Shown here: in pieces, positions 14,997 to 28,670 of the stretch
Position numbering within the stretch: position 1 is the stretch's first letter
Layout of the letters: each line of letters starts with the position of its first letter
NCBI GenBank assembly: GCA_033675545.1
Contig: JAWDGP010000286.1
Location: forward strand, 292,501-356,500
Direction: 5' to 3'
Length of the DNA stretch: 64,000 bases
Origin: Elysia crispata
Lineage: Eukaryota > Mollusca > Gastropoda > Plakobranchidae
Made by a program: the position numbers and the translations under genes
Notes under the pieces: generated by a model
Seen by the model: the letters and a program-made list of their open reading frames with translations, nothing else
Databases searched by the model: none
Told to the model about the DNA's origin: nothing

Positions 14997-17900
14997 TATC
15001 ATCTATCGCAGGGGTTTTAAAGCCTAGAACCATAATACAAAGAGTGAAAATACTTAATCAACAGTAATCAAATGGTAGAGCATGTTGGTCAGGTAAAAGG
15101 GTCATAACGAGTACAATTTTCAAGAATAATAATTACTCATTTACCACTTTAGGGTATACCTTTCTGTAATAAATTATGGGGTTATGGAAAATAAAGAATT
15201 ACATTTTGTGTTTTTAGTGTGTTTGTCAAAGTTTTACACCACTAGATTATAATTGTTATAATGCGAGGTACAAAATGATGAGTTTACCTTTTTGTGACAA
15301 AGTTTTCAGTCAATGACTGGAGATGTGTAACACTAATTCACATTTTTTCCACTGACTTCATAAAATAAACTATCAAAACAAAAACTTGCTTTCTGTGCGT
15401 GTTGTTCATTCCTTTCAATATTGCCTGCAACATAACTGCGCATCTGCTGGACGCGCCTTTTGATTCAAGCATGAAGAATGGTGATGCTCTTGTAGTTTCA
15501 CTTCTTGTATAAATTAGGATTGTTTAGGACAAAGTTAGTCGTGCTTGCTGCGGGTTTTTCCAACTGTGTAAAAGGTTGAAGAACGCATCTAAGACCTGCA
15601 TAGGACTTCTGAACACCTTCGGTTCTCATCTTGCATCCCCTTGCTAGCGATCATCTATTCCCACTCAATTCATTTATATAACACTCAGGGAGCTATTTTC
15701 ACGACTGAATGAGTTTGCGTGGGACAAATTGATCTAGCGAGAGCAATGGGTCCGCACCGCCTCCACAAGGCCCGACCGAGGGACAAGTCAGAGAATTGTA
15801 CGGCAATACAGAATACTTCTGCATTTTAATTTTGAACAGGTGGCATCTTCACCTTCCTCTCAATCGCTCTACATCTGTAATTACATATTCTGGTACAAAT
15901 ATCCTGGGGTTTTCCCCAAGTAAAGTCACTTCATGGATGAGGCGATTGGGTGTCACAAACTAATGGCGCGCTTACAAAATAAGTAAGGTATGAGAATGTT
16001 AATTTCATACAGAAATTCATCACTGGTTGCATTTTTTCTGTTGGTGGCTGCTTTGTTATTGTTGTTTTTTTTATGTTTTGGTTTTGTCTTTGTTTTGAAA
16101 CACTTTTGACTGATCAAAATGATTTTACCCGCTATGATAAGATTGATATTTTGATGCTTGCTATTTTGGTGGGTAACATTAATATACTTTAATTCATCAG
16201 ACTAGAGTAGAGATTCGAATCCTAAGCTGTGCTTTTCCATTACTGAAAATTAAAATACACCTTTTATAATTATTGGAAATGTATACCAATCTATTTTTGT
16301 TATCAAACAGACACCCTTCTCTCCCGCCATCCCACCAGATAAGAAATCAAATTTAATATTCTGACATTTGCTTCAAATTTTTTCAGCTTGAAAGTACAGT
16401 GTATATTAATTGGAAAGAAAAATGGCGGACAGCTTCAAAGTACAAATTTTGATATTATAAGATATTGTTTGATCTTGATAAGTCTTTTGTTAAATCCATT
16501 CTTTTTTTTTTTTTTTGTATCATTACTTCCTCGTATATAAAATAAATATAACCAAAGACCATGTTCTTATCCTTGTCTATTGTAATTGATAAAAACGTCT
16601 GATTTGTATAAAATTATATATGCTATCGGTCAAACATTGTGTTGGAAGATCCGATAGGGCTGAGGTTTTAGTTATCCTGATTTTAAATAAAAGAAATTAG
16701 AAGTTCTCAGTCTATTGAAGCCAGCACAAAAGGCATTGTGCCGTTTTTTGTTTTCATCTTGTTTTAAGACACGGACGACTTAGAGATTAGCGTGCCTGGT
16801 CTTGATTAGGTGAGAGGGTGAGTGCCGTATAGAGTTATGTGTACGACCCCAGTCCATACCATTAAATTTATTCTTGTGTCTTTACGTCTTCCGTATTAAA
16901 CGTGGGTCTTGAGTGCTGTTCTTTCTTTATCATTATAGACTTTTCAGCTTTCAGGTCAACGATTACTTGGCTGAGCCTTCTGCGTATTTTCATTAATGTT
17001 CTTTGTTAATTTCTTCTTCAGATACTATTCTTCAGGGTCAGATGCATTGTTGTGAGCATCTCAAACTTATTTGTTTGATCATTACTTAAATGATAGACGT
17101 TTGAAATATGTAGCTACAACTTACAGTTTGACGATGGTTAAGAAATTGTTATAGTGTTAAGCCTCTACACATATTCAATTTTTAAAACGCATGGGTCATA
17201 CCTGCCCTATCCCGAAAGTATTATTTTCAGTCAGAGAGTGCAAACACATTGAAGTAACCCAGGTTTAGTACCCACAAGGTCCAGTCAGTCAAAGACTCCA
17301 TTTTCTATGGCATCTTTTCCTTTAAGCTGCGCCCTCGCAGGTGGATCACGGCATTGCTTTTCTTCGCCATTCGAGTACTAGCCAGAGTGTGAAGATACAT
17401 AATAATATTATGGAGGTACCGAAACCAGTAAAAAAAGGTCTCGGTCTGTAAAATCCAGCTTCGATAGAGCACGAACCAGGATTATCGGCCCAGCCTCTCA
17501 GGATTAGCATCGCTTTGCAGACTCCATCTAGCCAGGACGACTGACTTACTGATTCAGAATGGCTTGGATAGAGCAGCGCTACGGCAGCTTACTTCTTTTA
17601 GCTTTTCTCCGATTACCTGTCAGACTCACAGCTTGGTCTTAGTCCTCACGTTCTTTTATTTCTACACAACATGAATAACATGATATTGATAAACGCCAAG
17701 CGCCTATTGGAAGGAAATGAAAAGATAGAAGAGTAAATAGGATTTTGTCCATATGGATTGTCTTTCACAAAAATTTTAGCGTTTATCAAACAATTAATAG
17801 CACTTAAAGTAAACCCATCTGATAAAAAAGAACCCCGAGAACACAAAGGTAACCATTCAGCAACATTTAATGAACTGAAAATAAGTAGGATACACGTAAT

Positions 17901-20137
17901 TTTGACGCTTAGGAGCTGTTTCCATACACCGCAGTCAGGTGATTCGCATAATTATAACCAAGGCTTTTGTCGCTCCTCATAATGAAGATGACTGAAAACA
18001 TTTCTCTCGAAGCGCTAATGGCAGCACATACTGAATCTCTCTCTTAAATGAATGATCCCAGTCTTTATATCAAATTCACATTAAAACATGAAGTTTCGGT
18101 TTTTTTTTTTTTTTGTTTTTTTTTTTTTATTTTTATTTTTTTTTTTTTTAAAATGTGTTTGAAAAAAAAATCATCGTGACATATGCTTTCAATATGCTTT
18201 CAATTTCATTCGTTGATTTGTTTAAGCTACCTAAGTTCGCCTTACCTCTAATCATAACTTGCGAAATCAAAACAGTTTTAAGACGTCAAATTAGCAGCAT
18301 TGACCGGCCTTGGTTTGATATTTATCAGGAGGCCTAACAATCATTGATTGATGAATAGTTTTAGTAAGGGGTAAAAACAAGAATTGTTATGATCGAACCG
18401 GATTGTACTGTAAATAATGATGTAAAAATGTTGTGAAAGGCCTAAGTTGGATATTTCACTGATATAATAGCAATATTAACAGCATTATCATTCTGTATTC
18501 ATGTGTTCAGTTCTGTAAGTAAATGTATGTAGCTGTAATTTAATAAAATCATCATTTTGATCGGATATAAAGAATTTTAAATTTAAACATGACATCGGGA
18601 AGAAAAAGTTTATTTACAATAAAGGTTTGTATTTTGTTTTTTTGTTGTTGCTGTTGGTTTTTGTTGTTTTTTTTTTTTTGGTTCTTAAAAATCATTTGCA
18701 CGTGGAAAAAAAGTGTTTTTTTAATAGACTCTATTGGCATCGTTTTTCTCCAGATGAATAATTTATTGCTGTTTTCCGTTTTTTGTTTTTTTGTCTGCTT
18801 TTTTTTTTTTTTTTTTTTTTGGTGGGTTGGGGGGGGGGGGGGGGTTGTTTGTTAGTTTGATCGAATAATATTTCAAATAATTAGTTTTTGTAAGTCTATT
18901 GAAAGGATTATCAATAATTATATGACAAGCACAGAGCAGAATTTGTTTATTTCAACAGCTTAAGAATTGACTAAGTTAAAAACGAAAATTGTAGATTTAA
19001 TAACACATAGGTCATATTTTAGTTTCATTCGTTTGTTACAGAAATTTCTCTCGGTTCTGAAGATATTTTAGGGGGGGGGAAAACTGAACTATACCTCGCT
19101 CACGCCGTTTAATGTCTATATATCTTGACTTTTATTTCACAAAATAGGCCTAAGTGGAAGCGTTCCTATTCAAGCAACGGCCGGGGTCCCAAACCAAACG
19201 CCAAAAAGATCGCAGATAGCGGCCTTCTATTCAGATCTGAACTGTCCTATGGATCTACACATAGCTATGGTCAGTTCTCTCGGAGCACAAAAAAGGGGGG
19301 CTTTGTACAGTTACGACCATGGCAAATATCTTTCTACTCATGTTCTTATATCAGGAGGGTCCCTACCTTCTGCCGAGGTAAAAGGGACTTATCAACATCG
19401 CGATAAGTAGTTTTGTGGCTTTGGAGTTACAGGATAGCATCGTGTTCTCCCCGTTGGGCGGCGAACCGGACAGGAGGCTTGAGATTTTTAAAACCAGTTT
19501 TATTCGATCCTTGTTTCCTTCCTAGAAATGACTCCGTATGGCGGATAGGCCACGATGAAAACCCTTCAGCTTCACGAAAATTTAATGTTACACAGACCAC
19601 CAGCTCATGACTAGCAGGTGTTTGGGGTTTACTGCAAGTCAGTATGTCACTGTCCCTCTTCCTATATCCCTATCCCCATGCATACAGACACACATCTACA
19701 GTAACTGTAAAGGCACATTGACAGTATTTTGCCCACTCACCCTAAAAATTAAAAGTAAAAAAAAAAAGCATGGATAAATTAATTAGTTTTTATAAGGTGA
19801 ACAGTTGGTAGCAGTAAGGTGTATTGATGAGTCGATTTTTTTAAAGTTATAATAAAAAATTATTTTATATAGGCACACGAGACATATACGGCCAACCGGG
19901 TATACGAAATATACTGGAAACCTTTGATTTCAGTCAAGTATCATTGTAACCATGCGTTTTCTAAAAGTTTTTGTTCCTGGTTATCATTAATTACTGTCTT
20001 GAAGAATTAGAAAATAAAGTTTCATCAAATTCCTCTAAGATCGGCGTTAGTTTAAATGAAAGAGGAATTTCTTTTCCACTTCAGCCTTAAGATTGACATT
20101 TTCAAGTCTTTGAAAAAATAGCTATTCGTTTGTAAAA
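14997..20137. other. Non-coding region with homopolymers
   Basis: No gene recognised. It contains poly-T tracts at 18098-18150 and a T-run/G-run at 18795-18845. Two GC-balanced patches (about 17280-17640 and 19140-19620) stand out in composition but have no motif I can name. Confidence 0.5.
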
Positions 20138-20527
20138 CGCGGGTGGTATTGATTACTGCCGTAAGTGACATTTTTTGCGAAATGCGTTTTATTGCATAGT
20201 TATATGCACCAGGCCATGGCGCGTTTTTCTATCTGGGTTCTGAACCTCTAGCTTTAAAATTGGCGCCCTAATTCAAGTTTAAAAATTAACCGTATGTACA
20301 TTGTTCAAAAAGTGTCTTTTGATTATAACTGTAAGGGCACTTACGGCTGTATACAACTGCGTTTCCTTTTCAGCATCTGGAGACAAAAGGCGAAAACTGC
20401 AGTAAGTGCGCACTTACGGTTGTACACAATAACAATGTACCACAGATAGAACATTGGTTACAGTCGATAATTAACACTTACGGCCTCGGTTTCTTTTACA
20501 ACAGCAATAACTTAGGATTTATTGTTT

Positions 20528-20720
20528 ATGTTTCATTTATCTCATGAATTGTGTCACTGTATTATGGATCACGAGTGTATCCATTGTCAGGTTCAACTAG
20601 ATCACCAGGTCAGTCTTAGCACCATGTTTTGCGGTCACTGTCGTAATCTTATCTCGTTAAGATCAATTTTTATTGTCATGTTTCAATGTTACCACTTTTG
20701 TCTGTTTTGTTCAAAGACAT
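20528..20720 (+). pseudogene. Cys/His-rich open frame inside element A
   Basis: The short frame starts MFHLSHELCHCIMDHECIHC and later has MFCGHC, so paired cysteines and histidines are spaced like a zinc-binding module. It is closed by a stop after about 60 codons. It may be a remnant of a transposon protein or chance; no family assigned. Confidence 0.3.
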
Positions 20721-20905
20721 AGAAGGCCTTTTATGCTCTTTGAAGAAGCCTTGAAAAGAGTTGACAAATACTCCATTCTAACATTGGGATCTTCCACTCC
20801 CCCATACCTGTAGAGGTGTAGTCTTTATTTTTGATTCACATTCTAGAAACATGGATGGGATTGAGTGTGGGGATAGTAAAGCAACTTTGATATCGCACTT
20901 GACAT

Positions 20906-21775
20906 ATGGTTCCTATCTTTCTAAAAAATCTAACAAGCTCTCTTGCAATAGCTGATCAGTATGAACTCACTCCACTCATTATAACAAGCATACCAGAATC
21001 TACATTTATAGTCCCACCTAGAGATCCCGTAGAATCCGTGCTGCTGTGTCAAAAGTTGGATAACATCGATTCAGACTCATCCTCTGAAATTCCACTTGCA
21101 ATTAGTAAACATTTCGCCGATTTGGTCAACCAACAGTGTAGTGTAAGATCTAAGATAGGGTGATGAACCTGATCAGTGCAGCAACAAGAGGGAAGCCCAA
21201 ACGTTTTTGAGAGAACTTTTCGTGGCTGTGTTTTCCGATGAGGACAGATACGGCCACATTTCAGACTCAGATGGCGATGCTGATGAGACGCATTCATGCT
21301 CTCCCAAAAGTGAAGAAGACAAAGCGTTTCGGCTTTGAGCAATTCACCTCACCACCCTCCCCACAGTCCCCAGGCCAGTACTAATTCTGCAGCTAGGACC
21401 TAGAGATGCTGCAAATAGCACCACGATATCTTTCGGCGACAGTTACATTGGGGACAGTTCTCTAATAACACCAAGTCCTTTGTAGGCTGCAGGCTCTATT
21501 GTAGAATCACCATCCCATGTCCAGACCTCTGCCCCTTGTGACACAACCACGTGACTGGAGACAACAGAGGCAGACTGACAACTTATTGGGGGTTCAATGT
21601 TGTTAAACACAAATGGAATCTTAGTGAGTTGTATAAAACCAAGAAAAGTAAACCAGTTAGAGCAAGAGCCATAAAACCAGGGTGCTGGGAAGTTTGCAGA
21701 TTTAAATGTCATACAAATATTAGCTCTGATAGAGAATTCATTACCTTAAGTTCAAAAGATCCGAATAAGGAGTGA
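20906..21775 (+). pseudogene. Broken transposase N-terminal region of element A
   Basis: Acidic, Ser-rich frame at about 20906-21163, then a frameshifted continuation rich in Asp/Glu (VFSDEDRYGHISDSDGDADE, about 21222-21282). Further on, 21551-21771 encodes KHKWNLSELYKTKKSKPVRA and PGCWEVCRFKCHTNIS. The W-K-R...P-x-C-x3-C-x-[FL]-K-C pattern is, by my recollection, an N-terminal domain of a transposase-like family common in invertebrate genomes and mostly annotated as uncharacterised. Frameshifts and stops make this copy non-functional; no DDE domain was found within this element. Confidence 0.5.
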
Positions 21776-22274
21776 AAGCCCTAATGTGATCGACATGTCA
21801 CATGACTATGGTGAGTCTGAAGACAGCTGGTTTAAATTAGACTTTGGCGGAAAGGAAGAAAGAACCTGGTAGTATCCTATGCTAGAGCAATTGATTTAAA
21901 GCCAGTATGTATATGAATACATACAACTTGATGAGCAAAAGCGGATCTTGATGATCGGTGTAATAAAAATCTTGTACCTCATGTGCACCATGCGTTCTTT
22001 AAAGCACTGCATTAAGTATCATATCTACATTTGCCATGCCTCTGAAAAGACAGTGTGTGTGACAGTGAAATGAAGTGAATTTTATTATCAAACGATGGAA
22101 AGTGTGTGCATTTTTTTTTCTTGTGTAAATGTTTAACATTCTCATGGCTCGAGGAAAAATAGTTGATGAAGCAGTACAACTTCAATAAGTGTGTTCTTTG
22201 TTATAATATCAAGATGATAAAATTGCATTTTACTTAATTTGTAATATTCTGAGCGTTAACAAGGGGAGTTGGGG

Positions 22275-22455
<181 letters not shown>

Positions 22456-23497
22456 CTTTTTTTTACATACTGACATATGTTATGTTGATGCAAAGTACTA
22501 TTTCGTTATTTTTTATAAAAGTTCTTTCTTCGCTACAGTTGAAGTTTTTCTTCTAGGAGTGTTTCCCTCTTTACACGTGAAAGTGTCTTTAAATGATTGG
22601 TATTTAGCTGGCTTTTAAGTATTTCAGATGCTTTATTTTTACATGCAATGATTTAAGCTATAATAGTTTGCAAGATCTGTTAATTTGATTGATGAACTGA
22701 TTATATCTGTGCACTCCGCAAACTTCAGTTATACAAGAAAGATATATTCAGTATTATTTAGGATCTTTTTAAGAGCATTTATGTCGCAATAAAATGTATA
22801 GCATAAGAACAAATAAGGCGACAATGAGTATAAAGCAAAAACCAACAGTCAACTGAAAACTAAAACCCAAACTGATTGCATACAACCGTAAGTGTTTAAC
22901 AACTTAGTACAAAAGTAGGCGAAAATATAGCTCAGGCTGATTTAATACAACCGTATGTGCTCTTACGGCTGTAATCAATGACGATACTTTAACTTACTCC
23001 CATCGTAAGTGCACTTACAGTAGTAATCAAAAACTATTTTAAACATTGCAAGTGTTGTATGTCCACTATCTCAAAAAGCCAATGCGGTAACAGAAAAATG
23101 AACACATACAATAATCCGTAATGAGAAAGACAGCTTTGTTTCCAATGCACATTAAAATCGGTGAAAAATTAACGAAATGGGGAAGTTTTTTGGTCCTCCT
23201 GTAAAATTTGCAAAATGTCACTTACGGCAGTAATCAATACCACCCGCGAAAAGAAGATGGGGACTAAAATAATCAGATCGAGGAATAAGCTGCATAGAGG
23301 AACGCGAAACATTGTAGAAGCTCAGCATCCAATTTTGGTTATCTGCGCAGTAACTTCACATTAAATTAAAATCCTTCCACTAGTATTTTTCGCCCTCATT
23401 GTGTGTACTCTACTGTTGAAATGAAAAGGTTGTTATTTAGTTTTACCCAAATAATAGTTTCAGTTGGCGCAATAAAAAGTATTATAGTAATCATCAC

Positions 23498-23556
23498 CAT
23501 CAACATCATCATCATTATCATCATCATCATCATCATCTTTTTCTTCTTCTTCTTCC

Positions 23557-23588
<32 letters not shown>

Positions 23589-23735
23589 TCCTTCTTCTTC
23601 TTCTTCTTCTTCTTCTTCTTCTTCTTCTTCTTCTTCTTCTTCTTCTTCTTCTTCTTCTTCTTCTTCTTCTTCTTCTTCTTCTTCTTCTTCTTCTTCTCCT
23701 CCTCCTCCTTCTCCTTTTCTTTTTCTCCCTTTTCA
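23498..23735. repeat. (ATC)/(TTC)n microsatellite
   Basis: ATC units (23498-23537) pass into a TTC array of about 160 bp, ending with CTC units. It is a strand-asymmetric purine/pyrimidine mirror tract. Confidence 0.97.
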
Positions 23736-23738
23736 AGA

Positions 23739-23746
23739 TAGAGAGT

Positions 23747-23798
<52 letters not shown>
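23739..23798. repeat. (GA)n microsatellite
   Basis: Pure GA array immediately after the TTC tract. Confidence 0.97.
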
Positions 23799-23799
<1 letters not shown>

Positions 23800-24007
23800 C
23801 CAAATAGAAAGCAAAAACACCATACTTGGAGGATAACTTGGTAATTATAAAGGATCCAAAAAGACGCGTGTGTGTCTATAAATAGTATAATACAAGGTCT
23901 AAAAGGAAACAGGCACACAGTTTTATAATTACGGGACAAAAAAGATGTAATAAAACTATTATCAATTCAACACTTAAACGTTTCACTTTGTAAGCTTCGA
24001 CAGTATT

Positions 24008-24009
<2 letters not shown>

Positions 24010-24068
<59 letters not shown>

Positions 24069-24107
24069 TAGATTGATAGAGAGAGAGTGAGAGAGAAAGA
24101 GAGAGAC

Positions 24108-24166
<59 letters not shown>
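24010..24166. repeat. (GA)n microsatellite, interrupted
   Basis: Two GA blocks separated by TGATAGATTGATAG near 24066-24079. Confidence 0.97.
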
Positions 24167-24169
<3 letters not shown>

Positions 24170-25041
24170 TGGAGATCTTCTTGTCCAATTTTATAACAAA
24201 GAAAGTTAAGGAAAGAAATAGACCACCATCAGCAGGACCACTTTTAATTCTGCCCCATTAATTTTGTAATTTAAAAAGACCTCTCTGGTTTCTTTTCAAG
24301 CGTTTCTCATTAGATAGTTTCCTTAACTTAAACCGTCTCCATGTCCCTAACTGACAAGTGACGAGTGGTGCCGAGCAACGGAGACAGCAGGGAACACTGC
24401 TTTTTAGGCTTTTGGGGACACACCCCTTTGAATCCATTATTTTCCCTCTACCACTTTATCTTTTTCTCCTCGTCCTTTTTTTTTCCACTTCCAACCATGG
24501 AGCGCTTTGTAATTGTGTACCTTTTGAGCATTCTAAAGACTGGATGGAGCACTCTATTGGATATGATTATGACTATTTATGGAAGGAGCCGAATACGCCG
24601 TCGTATGTCATCGTTTCACGCTCTGCTCAGTCCGTAATCGTTTGACGTGGGTGGTCTTGTCACTGATGCCATTGCGATTATGGACTCCGCATTCGCTTTT
24701 GTTGGTATTGAGCTTCCGACATTATAGGAGGAGGGGAAGTAGAAAAGTAACGTTGAAACGGAGTGGGTGTTTCATGCTACTGTACAATAATGTCTTCGTT
24801 CTACCTCACCAGTAGGAAACAAGGAATGAATCTTTAGGACGGAGCAGGGAGATCAGTCTTTAAATGCAGGCGCCGCTGAAAGTGAATCGATGTCGCCAAC
24901 AAGGGCGACTGTTATGAAAACAGACCTGCTAAAAGAACTAAAAATAAATAATGAGCAACATATCCAAATTTAGTTCAAGATTAGTGTGGTTTGTAATAAT
25001 TTTTACAACGGTTAACTTGGCGTCAAAATATCTAGGATCAC
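24167..25041. other. Unrecognised patch between microsatellites
   Basis: 24358-24910 is more GC-balanced and CpG-containing than its flanks. It could be part of an upstream non-coding exon or promoter of the kinase gene, or an old repeat; nothing in the sequence decides. Its short open frames have no recognisable motif. Confidence 0.35.
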
Positions 25042-25400
<359 letters not shown>

Positions 25401-28400
25401 ATAGCATCTTGCTTGCTATCAATAAAAATAATAATAGTTCATCACCATTATTATTATTTTCAGTAGCATCAAGGGCATCATTTATACTGCCGTTGTTTTA
25501 TTTTCGAAGAGATACCTATTTAATCTTTTTTTTTTTTTTTAGCAGCTGAATATGCTATTGATTGTATTAACTTTTACTTTAAAAGGCAAACATGTTCATG
25601 GCTTCATATCCATAAGATTTATGTTAGTATTGTCTTATCTAGACTTGTCAATTATTTTGATATTTTCGTTTCCACATTGCAAGTGATCATATCCGATGGA
25701 AATTCAGTCGCATTTAATGGAGTTAGGTGTTTTGCAAAGATGTCCCAATACCTTAGAGGTTAATTGGTCAGATTTGTAGAGGCTAAATGCAGTTAGAGAG
25801 TATCTTAAGACTTATTGAATTTCTTTATTTTTTATTAGCATTGCAATGCTCTTGATAAAATATTTACCCAGACAAAACTTGAGGTTTGTGGCAAAAACAA
25901 AGGACACTATGAACAGCTGTTTTAATTTTAAGTCTGGCTTGTACCCAGCCTCTACCATTTTAAAAATCTGTCGTAGAGTTTTTCGTAATGACAAATAAAG
26001 GTGCTCTCGGTTTCACAAAAATTAATTTGCATCGCATTTGTTTTATGGCACAAGGTTTTTCTTTCAGTTGGGTCTTAGATGCCTTCCTATTCTATTCCCT
26101 TGACGTTGTTCTACGTTGCTCTAGCGAATCTGATAGGTAGTCATAGCATACAATTTTTGCCTATTTGCGTTAATCCACTTCTAATATTGATGGACTGCTA
26201 TTATCATGATATCCATCCTGCTTATTTGATCTTTCCCAATAACTTTTTTCTTTACATATTAATTTTACTTAGAACTTTTCAACATGTCTTGTGATTGTGG
26301 TAACAGGAATGTGCTTTTCTCAGTGAAGTGCGTTCATTAGCTCTTTTGTCTTGCTATTTACACTCTTCATTCTGCATATTTCGGTTTTTGTTTTTTTTCT
26401 TTGGTTTTGGTTTTTGTTTTGTTTTGTTTTCTTTGGTTTTGGTTTTTGTTTTTGTTTCTTTTCTAAGCTATCAAAAGCATGTCATAAATGCGTTCAAATA
26501 TTTGTATATCCAGTGTTATATCTTACTCTTGTTACGATAAATTATCTCACATTCACAGGAAAATGGTATAAAAGTTAGTGGCTACAATTGACTTTTGGCG
26601 AGGATGAGATCCGTTGATTGTGAAACTTCATTGTTGAATCTCTTGACATGTTGAGTCCGTTTTCTCCGCTCCACATGGATGATAATAGGCCTTTGACTGT
26701 GTCAAGGAATAGATCACGCAGTAAACGTAGGTTTTTTTTTTTGTTTTTGTTTTTCAGAAATGTAGACTGTGCCTTTATCTTTTTAGACTTCACTTCAGAC
26801 ATGCACCGTGTTCGCCGCTGTTAGAAACATTTTGATGGGCATCTTATAATCATGAACAAAAATTATAAAGATTGTCAGGTGTCATCAAAATCGACGATGC
26901 ATAACAAAAACATGAGGTAAGGGAAATAACGTAATTAAATTATTTTAAAGAGTAATATACCCTTCGCGTGTTAAATTCTCAGCAATAGATCTTCAAGTCT
27001 TTCCTCCCACGGAAACTTGTGTGTTGGCCTCTGTGAAGGGGTTTGGCTTGTAAAATATTTTTCAGTCATTTGAGCAATCAAACAATCCTCCCACGGTGAT
27101 GGATGGATAGATAACATAAAATAAAATTGTACTATTTTCGTCCCCACCGTTTTCCAAGATGGGTGTCAGTTGTTTTATTTAATTCTTGATTTATGAAAAT
27201 TAGTATCAGATTTAATAACTAAGAGAATTGTTAAAACAAACATAAAAGATATGATCTCAGCGCCTTTTAGTTGAAAATTTTCTTTAAATTTGTGTTGTGG
27301 AAGATAATGAAATATCTCATGCAGGTTTGGGTATCTTTTTTTTTAATCATACGTGTGGATTAGGCTATTTTTATAAATGTTTCTTTTTTAGAAAATGTTA
27401 TTACCTCTTTTACATGCAAATTTTCCTTTTTTTTTAATCTGTTAAGCAGGAAATTATATGTCCCTTAAAATAAAGTTGTGGTCTACTTTAAAAAGATCTA
27501 TATATTCTATTTATCTTTCTATTTAGGCCTATCTATCTATCTATCCTTCTAGACCTCTATCTGTCTATCTATCTATCTATCTATCTGTCTGTCTGTCTGT
27601 TTGTCTAACAATCTTTCTATCAACATCTTCTTCTGGGAAACTAACGAATTGGACGAAGAGATAATAGTTTAATATGAGACTCAAGTTTGAAAGAATGCGG
27701 TCGAGTTGGCGATGCAGTTGTGTGGTAGATTATTTAAAGAAAATTCCGGAAAGCTTAAAGCTTAAAAAAAAAAGAAAAAGCTCAAATCTCAGGTGTTAAG
27801 TAGTTGACCGATTTAGATCTATACAGATGGATTCAGAGAAGCGCCTACACTTGTATATTTAGGGAATGTGGGAATGACAAATAAGCTGTGACGCTTATTA
27901 TAGCATTTTCTTCGCACTTCCATTTAGTGATAGTCAATTACAAAATTAATTGAAACTGTGTCCGGAGTTGCAGGTGAGAACTAGGCCTAGCATGAAATAA
28001 GAATCTGCACTGCTGACATCCCATTTAAGTACCTGTTTTGTTTTGTTTTTAAAGATTTGAGATTTCCGGTCGTCCGTTAATTTTTTTTTTTTTTTTAACT
28101 GACTTCTGATACACCTGCAGGAGCAGTTGATTGGCACTGAACACTGCTCATAGCCCAGGCCTAGGCCTAATTATTGTTAAAACTTGTAGGGGCTAAAGGG
28201 GCATAAATCTATTAACACCTGGAATCTAACATGGCGACGCAATTTACACTAAACCTCAGTTCCCATACCTTTGATTGAAATTCTTTAGGCATACATGTTA
28301 TTAGACAGGTAAAACCTCATCGAAATTACTCGTATTATTAGAAGCCTAATTGAAATGCCAGACTGCTTTGTTGCTTATCTTCACATATGCACCACAAATC

Positions 28401-28440
28401 AGAGAGGAAACAATATTACAATTTCATGTAACTAGAATTC
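25401..28440. other. AT-rich non-coding region
   Basis: No gene recognised. TTTTG-rich tract at 26385-26460 and a (TATC)/(TGTC) microsatellite at 27500-27606. Confidence 0.5.
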
Positions 28441-28454
28441 TAATTTATATTAGA

Positions 28455-28670
28455 TTCCTAATCTAGATCTAGATTCAAGACTCTGGATCTAGATCTAGAT
28501 CTAAATTTATGACTCTCTTAGAACCTGACTTCCAAATCTAAAAAGAAAAAAAATCAAGTTTGGTTAACAAGAAGAATCTTGTTCTAGATCTAGATTATAA
28601 TAATGGTAAAGTTGTACAATCTTTCTAGATCTAGATCTAGATTACAATAATGATAAAGTTGTACAAGTGT
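28455..28670. repeat. TCTAGATC palindrome cluster with a 42-bp local duplication
   Basis: CTAGAT units recur at 28465-28505, 28583-28595 and 28625-28642. The sequence from TCTAGATC through AAAGTTGTACAA is duplicated (28583-28619 and 28625-28666) with minor changes. Confidence 0.85.

Noticed and set aside
16205-16235. GATTCGAATCC resembling a tRNA B box
   Set aside because: No A box at the right distance and no cloverleaf; no A-tail either.
19125-19610. Two successive open frames of 93 and 65 codons
   Set aside because: No recognisable domain and different frames; perhaps an old repeat.
23396-23823. Lys-, Arg- and Phe-rich open frames
   Set aside because: Translation of the TTC/GA microsatellites.
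24358-24645. Overlapping open frames of 90-95 codons in a GC-balanced patch
   Set aside because: No motif in any frame, and overlapping frames suggest composition rather than coding. Kept only as a possible non-coding upstream region.
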